Assembly (NCBI GenBank): GCA_937941765.1 | Contig: CALDGQ010000032.1 | Coordinates: forward strand, 1 to 60,054 | Reading direction: 5' to 3' | Length of the DNA: 60,054 nucleotides | DNA from: an uncultured Saprospiraceae bacterium | GTDB lineage: Bacteria > Bacteroidota > Bacteroidia > Chitinophagales > Saprospiraceae | In this document: piece after piece, positions 54,980 to 60,054 of the stretch | Layout of the letters: each line of letters starts with the position of its first letter | How positions within the stretch are numbered: the first letter of the stretch is position 1 | The notes under the pieces: generated by a model | What the model saw: the letters and a program-made list of their open reading frames with translations, nothing else | Database searches by the model: none | Told to the model about the DNA's origin: nothing | Translations under genes and position numbers: made by a program

Positions 54980-55348
54980 TTAGTATTTCGCTTCCGTACT
55001 TTTGATTGAAAATTCGTGGTACTCATTTTTATCTACATTCGTAAATGAGATAAAATAGTTACCTGATGTAAAATTACTTACATCAAAATTCAGATTATTC
55101 TTTCCAATCATTAAATCGATTGAATAACCATCTACTTGAGAACCAAATTCGTCTAGAATAATTAAACTTACAAATGGCTTGTTACAAGTCAATGTAAGAT
55201 GTAGCATTGATGTGCTTCCTTCATTGAATGCTGTTGTTTCAACTTTGACATCTTCTACATCTCCTAAAAATGGAATCGTAAAAGCATTGGTGATCATAGA
55301 GTTGAAAGATAGCAGCATACAGATTAAGATTGCCTTGACTGTGGTCAT
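54980..55348 (-). CDS. Small secreted protein of unknown function
   Basis: The 122-residue protein has a signal peptide (about residues 1-22, ITNAF) and a compact beta-rich domain. Its strand pattern, MLHLTLTCNKPFVSLIILDEFGSQV...NLNFDVSNFTSGNYFISF, resembles the fold of T9SS sorting domains although it is a stand-alone protein. No function can be assigned. It converges on pth with 14 bases between stops. Three GGAGGGAA copies lie upstream at 55423-55457. Confidence 0.6.
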   Translation of the reverse strand: MTTVKAILICMLLSFNSMITNAFTIPFLGDVEDVKVETTAFNEGSTSMLHLTLTCNKPFVSLIILDEFGSQVDGYSIDLMIGKNNLNFDVSNFTSGNYFISFTNVDKNEYHEFSIKSTEAKY

Positions 55349-55819
55349 GTTATAAAATGTTGTTATGTTATGTGCTCAATGGCATTTTAAAACTAAAATA
55401 TAGGTTGTTGTATTAAGCTAAAGGAGGGAACTGGAGGGAATTGTATAAAGGAGGGAATCTGGTTAGGATTTCCATATGAAGTCCAAGATTTATGCCAAAT
55501 GAAATATTAAATTTTAGGTCAATGTATTGTTTCTTCTAATCTAATTTGAGTGAATTGACGCTTACTTATTTATAAATTTTAAATATTTTTAATTACATTT
55601 ATATACACTTTCAGAACGTCCGTTTTAAAATCCAAATTTATATATCAAAATTTGGAGTTTCATTCTATTACATTGTCAATTCAAAAACTATATTTACCCA
55701 AAATATTGGTCAAATTTAGTCCCTTTTTAATTTCTATAGGCCATTATAGTGGTAGCGTTTCTAATTGAAACCTCATATTGGTAATCACATAAATTCAAAA
55801 CCAAATTAATTTTTTTATT
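55349..55819. other. Intergenic region between divergent secreted-protein genes
   Basis: This 471-base AT-rich region must contain promoters for both flanking genes. Three direct copies of GGAGGGAA start at 55423, 55433 and 55450, a possible regulator site. No ORF, RNA or terminator was recognised. Confidence 0.45.
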
Positions 55820-57088
55820 ATGAAAAAATCCATACTCATTTTATTAAGTATCTGCTTTTTCCTTTCAGGACAAAATCAGCTACTTGCACAAAAAGCAAAA
55901 TTCAAAAGCAAATCTGCTTATATTCAAAAAACTAGACTACCTGACAACTATATCGAACCAGAAAAAAGAACTTACGATTTATATGCACAGGGTTCTTACT
56001 CGTCTCAAGTTGATGCGCATCAAAAGAAAATATTTGGATGGAAACAAGATATCGACAATCCTAATGTAAAAGGTGTGGTAAGTATTTATGGTTTCTCTGT
56101 AGACTCTCCTAAGGTGCACTCTAAGAAAAAAACAAAAAAGGATGATGACGGAAAAGTTACCGATAGCTGGACGGAATACCATTATACCAATTCTGCAAAA
56201 GGAAGAGGAACTTTATACATTTATGGTACTTCCAATCCTTTCAAATATCAGGATAATGATAAACCAAAAAAGAAATCTAAATACCAAGAAAAGCAAGAAG
56301 CTAAGGCTGCTGCAGATAAAAAAGCGTTAGCAGACAATCCTTTTCTTTCTTCTGAAGATGTAGAAGAAGCAGAAAGCGACATTGGTGAAGATGAAGGTTT
56401 GGATGGAGAAGCGCTACCTCTTTTAGACAGAGTTAGTGTTGACCAAACTAAAGAAGTTAAAAGTAAAACTTTCCGTAGCAGTTCTAAAGCTTATGCAGAT
56501 TACAAAAATAATCAGCGTAATAAATTGTATGACTTCAAAAGTACTTACCCGAATTCTGCATACCGTTCGGCGATTTCTCGTTTGAATAGAATGTATGGTT
56601 ATGCTCCTGTCAAAGAGCGTTTCTCTATGAAAACAATGAAGACAGAAAAGCACCCTGAATATAAAACATGGAACGATGCATGTACAGCTGCTTCTACACT
56701 TTTCAAAACTGTAAAATACAATAAGTCAATCGATGCGACTTCTACTAAATTTGATCCAATCATCAAGTATTTTTCAGAACAAGTTAAAAAATCTAATGGC
56801 GACAAAAAAGCGAAAAAACTAAATAAAGCTGCATTCAAAAACTTGACAAATATTTTGTTTTATTTGGATAGACATGATGCTTTGATTCCAATCGGAAAAG
56901 AAAATTTAGAATCTAAGGTTCTTGACAAAACAGCAAAAAGAATCGTTGATAAATCTAAAAGATTAAAAGCAAAATTGTTATTCCACAAAATGAAAACTTG
57001 CCATGTCGAAAGCGCTGAAGAAGTAGCTGAAGATGATATTGAAGTAAATGAAGCTGAAGAGGACGAAGACGAAGAGTCAGGGAACTAA
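55820..57088 (+). CDS. Secreted lysine-rich protein of unknown function with acidic tail
   Basis: The 422-residue protein has a signal peptide (MKKSILILLSICFFLSG...LLAQ, about 24 residues), a Tyr/Lys-rich first half with a YDLYAQGSYSS segment, a very basic mid-region (PKKKSKYQEKQEAKAAADKKA), an acidic stretch (EDVEEAESDIGEDEGLDGEA), a helical Lys-rich part, and a highly acidic C-terminus (VAEDDIEVNEAEEDEDEESGN). I recognise no family, and no T9SS tail is visible, so it is probably periplasmic. A terminator follows. Confidence 0.65.
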   Translation: MKKSILILLSICFFLSGQNQLLAQKAKFKSKSAYIQKTRLPDNYIEPEKRTYDLYAQGSYSSQVDAHQKKIFGWKQDIDNPNVKGVVSIYGFSVDSPKVHSKKKTKKDDDGKVTDSWTEYHYTNSAKGRGTLYIYGTSNPFKYQDNDKPKKKSKYQEKQEAKAAADKKALADNPFLSSEDVEEAESDIGEDEGLDGEALPLLDRVSVDQTKEVKSKTFRSSSKAYADYKNNQRNKLYDFKSTYPNSAYRSAISRLNRMYGYAPVKERFSMKTMKTEKHPEYKTWNDACTAASTLFKTVKYNKSIDATSTKFDPIIKYFSEQVKKSNGDKKAKKLNKAAFKNLTNILFYLDRHDALIPIGKENLESKVLDKTAKRIVDKSKRLKAKLLFHKMKTCHVESAEEVAEDDIEVNEAEEDEDEESGN

Positions 57089-57127
57089 TTCAATTTTTTT
57101 CATAGAATTAGTTTTGAAAAATATAAA

Positions 57128-57157
57128 GGGTCGCCAAATTTGGTGGCCCTTTTTTTA
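57128..57157 (+). terminator. Intrinsic terminator after the lysine-rich secreted protein gene
   Basis: An 11-bp stem with two G-U pairs (GGGTCGCCAAA with TTTGGTGGCCC, 57128-57149) is followed by eight T. It overlaps the last bases of the convergent glycosyltransferase gene. Confidence 0.85.
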
Positions 57158-58216
57158 TTGTAGTTTTACCAAATTGTCAATCGTTTCTTCCAACAATTTA
57201 AATGTAGCATTTGTAATAATTCCGGTAAATCCTTTTACTTTTTCTAATGCTGTTTTTATATCGAATTCATTTTGAGATTGCGAATAAAAAACACCTTGCT
57301 CTTCAAAATAAGTTGCCAAATATTCTTGCTCAGGTTGACCAGGTGTTGGAATCAATATAGCCGATCGACCAATCATTGCTAAATCCATTATCGTACTATA
57401 ACCTGATCTGCAAATAATTATTTCAGCTGCTGTCATCACCTCATTTAATTCTTCAGATTGCATAAAAGATTTAAAACGAATGTTGTTTGCGATTTCGATA
57501 TCTTCATGCGTTTCAGTTTGACCACCAATTATTAAAAATCGTTTGTTTATTGTTTTTGCCTGCTCAATAATCAACTTCTGTAAGTACGTGCGTTGAGGTT
57601 CTGGGCCTGAAAGCACAACAACTATTTGATCTTTTTGTTGGAGATTCAATTTTTTCATCCTTGATAAAGGTCCGATGAATTTGATGTTTTCTATATCTCG
57701 AATTTCTGATAAGATGCCACTCAATTTATTTTCAGATTCATTATCTGGAACCCAACATTCGTCAAAAGCACTAATCATTTTTTGATTAAACTTTGAAACT
57801 GTTTTGGAAAGCGTTGTTGAAGGAAGTAAAATTTTTAATTGATGCGTGATAAATATATTCTTCGTTAATGAATTACGACATCCAAATCGATTATCAGATA
57901 TAATGATGTTGATATTTTGTGCTTGTACGATTTTACGAATAGCTATTTTTTCCAACTGAATTGCCAACTGAATTTTCGGTAATTGCCAAAACATATTGCC
58001 ATAGACATTACTTCCTTTGTAAGTGATGTTGTACCCAGGAAGTTCATGGATCAATAAATTCGGATATTCCTTTTTCAACAAGTGATAAGCCCTTCCGTCA
58101 GAAGCAATTTGTACTTCTACTCCTTTGTTCAAAAGCAAATTGATAATCGGCATACAACGAGTCGCATGTCCCAATCCCCAATTCAAAGGTGCAATCAGTA
58201 TCCTAGGTTGTCTCAT
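57155..58216 (-). CDS. MurG-like GT-B glycosyltransferase
   Basis: The 353-residue protein begins ILIAPLNWGLGHATRCMPIINLL, the Gly/His-rich N-terminal loop of UDP-sugar GT-B enzymes (GT28 family), and ends with the nucleotide-sugar site AAEIIICRSGYSTIMDLAMIGRSAILIPTPGQPEQEYLA. A central VVVLSGPEPQRTYLQKLI matches the start of the second Rossmann fold. It should transfer a sugar from a UDP donor at the cytoplasmic membrane; the acceptor is unknown and it is not MurG itself, as no mur cluster is present. It is convergent with the preceding gene. Confidence 0.85.
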   Translation of the reverse strand: MRQPRILIAPLNWGLGHATRCMPIINLLLNKGVEVQIASDGRAYHLLKKEYPNLLIHELPGYNITYKGSNVYGNMFWQLPKIQLAIQLEKIAIRKIVQAQNINIIISDNRFGCRNSLTKNIFITHQLKILLPSTTLSKTVSKFNQKMISAFDECWVPDNESENKLSGILSEIRDIENIKFIGPLSRMKKLNLQQKDQIVVVLSGPEPQRTYLQKLIIEQAKTINKRFLIIGGQTETHEDIEIANNIRFKSFMQSEELNEVMTAAEIIICRSGYSTIMDLAMIGRSAILIPTPGQPEQEYLATYFEEQGVFYSQSQNEFDIKTALEKVKGFTGIITNATFKLLEETIDNLVKLQ

Positions 58217-58301
58217 TTGAAGTTTGTATCAATGACAATTTTGTATAAGTTTGCATAAAGCTAAAATCTTTTACACAAATTGTACGCTAAATATTCAAAT
58301 T

Positions 58302-58421
58302 ATGAGCATCCTTAAAAAAACGATTTTATTTACTTTGGTAGTTTTATTTTTGACGAGTATCGCTTCCTGTCGTGCGACTGATTGTGATTGTCCGAAGTTT
58401 GAGATCATGAAGGATTATTAA
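58302..58421 (+). CDS. Tiny lipoprotein
   Basis: A 39-residue ORF encodes a lipoprotein signal (MSILKKTILFTLVVLFLTS) with lipobox SIASC (Cys23), leaving only a 17-residue mature peptide ending DCDCPKFEIMKDY. The three cysteines after the lipobox region (one lipidated, two in CDC) are notable. Function unknown. Confidence 0.6.
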   Translation: MSILKKTILFTLVVLFLTSIASCRATDCDCPKFEIMKDY

Positions 58422-58430
58422 TATTAATTG

Positions 58431-58592
58431 GATTTCGTCCTGTTAGGGCTTGTTTAAATTCTATTTGCGTACAAATGGCGTTGTCATTTGTTCATGATTT
58501 CGCCCTTGTGGTGCTATTTGAATTTTCTAACAAAGCCCTAACGGGCGGTATTTATAACAAAAGGCAAAGCCCTTTGGGGCGAAATCTACTGC
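58431..58592. repeat. Palindromic intergenic repeat
   Basis: An arm at 58436-58461 (core TTAGGGCTTGTT) is inverted at 58520-58547 (AACAAAGCCCTAA core). A third related arm with AAAGCCCTTTGGGGCGAAATC lies at 58567-58587 and mirrors GATTTCGTCC at 58431. This nested structure resembles dispersed intergenic repeats and does not code for protein. Confidence 0.5.
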
Positions 58593-59879
58593 TTAAGGTT
58601 TTAAAATCTGATTTCCTACTGCACATTCTAAACACCTCTTTTTATCACAATATTTATTTTTCAATTGCAGTAATGCTTGCGTTTGTGCAGCAGATTCTAC
58701 CTCTACACCCAACTCATTCCATTTCGTAATGATACTGTTTTTTTCAGGAGCTGTTTCTTCCAATAACTTCAACGCCAAATCTTTATATTGCTGTTCTTGC
58801 TTTTCTTTTCCATACAAAAATAAAAATGGCGCAATGGTATTAATAATCAATAAATGAATTGTTGTTTTCCCTAATGACTTTTTTCGCTTGGTTGAATCTT
58901 TGTCAAAAGTATAATGATCCTGCCAATAATTGGAAAGCTTTAATTCCAACATATTTTCAATCTCCGTTACATTTTTTACAACCAATATTTTGCTAAATAA
59001 ATGAACGGACTGAAATAGTAAGGTCGCAAATTGCGCAATCCGGATAGTTGGAAAATTGGCTGGGCGCATCCGCATAAATTTCCATTGTTCAACATTCATC
59101 GGTGTCATGGAATATTTCTTTGCAAGAAAATTATATTCCTTTTTTAGCTTGGTAGGATATTCGTCTTGCAATTCACTTTTCAACAAACCAGATTGTCCAA
59201 AAAGTAATGCTTCCATTTGAAACAAACTGCTTTTGTGTTTGAGCAGAGTTTTCAAAGAAACGGCTTGGGTCAATTGCAGAAATGGATCCGCATTTGTTTT
59301 GACACCGAAATTTTTGCCCATTGCCTGATAAAACGTTTCTTCCCAATCATTTTTGTTTTGTTCCAAAAGGGTCTTTATCGCATTCGTTTTATCTTCCAAC
59401 CTTTCAACAAGTAATCGTTCTAGCCACATATTCAAACTTAATGAATTGATTTTGTGGAAAAAATGTTGACATGGTATCCAATATTCATTGTGAATTAGTT
59501 TCTGATAATTTTTTGACAAACCAGCAGGTATTCTTCTTTGTAGTTCGAGGCAAGGAATTCGCTCTCCATTGGATCGATAAATAATTTCATCCTCCTCTAA
59601 TACAACATGCAAAATTACATTGTTGTAAGCTTTGTCATTTTGGTGTTTGTGTTTTGTCCAATCGGAAGACTTTAAATGCATTTCTACATTTCCAGCCCAG
59701 GTCGTCGATCCAATTTTAATCTTTGAATTTAAGAAGTCGGGGCCTGCGTCTGTGTTGTGTTGACCAAATTGGATAAGTTCGATTGTTTCTCCAACAGTAG
59801 AGATTAGTTCGGTGGTTTCAAATCGCTGGTATTTCCATACAAAATGAAGCAAGTCTTCTCGAATTGATTTTTCTAACAA
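58593..59879 (-). CDS. DUF2851 family protein
   Basis: The 428-residue protein has the start typical of this Bacteroidota family (EDLLHFVWKYQRFETTEL, then GQHNTDAGPDFLNSKIKIGSTTWAGNVEMHLKSSDW, HVVLEEDE) and a C-terminal Cys cluster CDKKRCLECAVG that could bind zinc. There is no signal peptide, so it is cytoplasmic. Function is unknown; the N-terminal half has the alternating hydrophobic and acidic pattern of a nuclease-like fold, but I cannot show catalytic residues with confidence. A tiny ORF lies 53 bases upstream on the same strand. Confidence 0.85.
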   Translation of the reverse strand: MLEKSIREDLLHFVWKYQRFETTELISTVGETIELIQFGQHNTDAGPDFLNSKIKIGSTTWAGNVEMHLKSSDWTKHKHQNDKAYNNVILHVVLEEDEIIYRSNGERIPCLELQRRIPAGLSKNYQKLIHNEYWIPCQHFFHKINSLSLNMWLERLLVERLEDKTNAIKTLLEQNKNDWEETFYQAMGKNFGVKTNADPFLQLTQAVSLKTLLKHKSSLFQMEALLFGQSGLLKSELQDEYPTKLKKEYNFLAKKYSMTPMNVEQWKFMRMRPANFPTIRIAQFATLLFQSVHLFSKILVVKNVTEIENMLELKLSNYWQDHYTFDKDSTKRKKSLGKTTIHLLIINTIAPFLFLYGKEKQEQQYKDLALKLLEETAPEKNSIITKWNELGVEVESAAQTQALLQLKNKYCDKKRCLECAVGNQILKP

Positions 59880-59932
59880 GGTATGTTTTTTTTAAAAAAA
59901 CGGTGAACGGTGAACGGTTGACGGCAGGACTG

Positions 59933-60046
59933 TTAAGTTCTAATCATATTCAATGTTGCTCGGATATCGCAACAACATTTTATTTGGCTATTAAGTATTG
60001 AGTCACTTCCGTTATTCCTATGAATGTTGATTGCAATGCTGCTCAT
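59933..60046 (-). CDS. Possible leader peptide with three consecutive cysteines
   Basis: A 37-residue ORF encodes MSSIAINIHRNN at its start, IKCCCDIRATLNMIRT at its end. The Cys codons (TGT TGT TGC) lie inside a stem-loop (ATGTTG/CAACAT arms, roughly 59952-59979). It precedes the DUF2851 gene on the same strand. The cluster resembles Cys-responsive leader peptides, but its promoter lies outside the window and no sulfur gene is adjacent, so it is tentative. Confidence 0.3.
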   Translation of the reverse strand: MSSIAINIHRNNGSDSILNSQIKCCCDIRATLNMIRT

Positions 60047-60054
60047 AATGGACA

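Overview
The window looks like a chromosomal segment of a low-GC member of the Bacteroidota. The evidence is five large secreted proteins plus one shorter one that end in a type IX secretion (T9SS) type A sorting domain, Bacteroidota-style promoter elements (TAnnTTTG), A-rich start regions in place of strong Shine-Dalgarno sites, and families typical of the phylum such as DUF2851. The thrombospondin-3-like cysteine/aspartate repeats joined to GEVED and F5/8 type C modules suggest a Saprospira-like lineage; that placement is inference.

Layout. 1-10.6 kb is mostly housekeeping: the end of exonuclease III, a hemolysin-III membrane protein, a pair of exported thioredoxin-fold proteins in one operon, a GH25 lysozyme-like lipoprotein, a class-III aminotransferase, sigma-54, Xaa-Pro aminopeptidase and a proline-racemase-fold enzyme whose Cys/Thr pair indicates trans-3-hydroxy-L-proline dehydratase. 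10.9-27.9 kb is the most striking part: four consecutive paralogous secreted CE7-type (acetylxylan esterase-like) proteins of about 1587, 614, 1078 and 2205 residues. They share the N-terminal half but carry different C-terminal modules, including a C-type lectin domain in one and a gingipain-like domain in another.

28-36.1 kb has a small membrane protein, a SlyD-like prolyl isomerase, then an MFS transporter, a GMC oxidoreductase with a 3Fe-4S-type cysteine motif, its Tat-exported small subunit and two Tat-exported TIM-barrel proteins. I read the last five as a periplasmic sugar-oxidation module. It is interrupted by a divergent HEPN-type Abi_2 (AbiD/AbiF) defence gene, which has a promoter and terminator-like hairpin just upstream. 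36.1-44.2 kb holds repeat-rich intergenic DNA, an unknown lipoprotein, an acyl-CoA synthetase, an FG-GAP/T9SS protein, tRNA-Asn and a PfkB kinase, plus a candidate non-coding RNA at about 40.2-40.4 kb.

44.2-60 kb has an unknown 7-TM protein, a POT peptide transporter, an isolated hypothetical gene bounded by integron-attC-like sequences, a second FG-GAP/T9SS protein, an alpha/beta hydrolase-OsmC fusion, RlmN, peptidyl-tRNA hydrolase, secreted proteins of unknown function, a MurG-like glycosyltransferase, a tiny lipoprotein, a DUF2851 protein and, at the edge, a tiny ORF with three consecutive cysteines. Several intergenic regions hold inverted-repeat elements that look like MITE or REP-type repeats. 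No CRISPR array, rRNA operon, transposase or prophage was seen.
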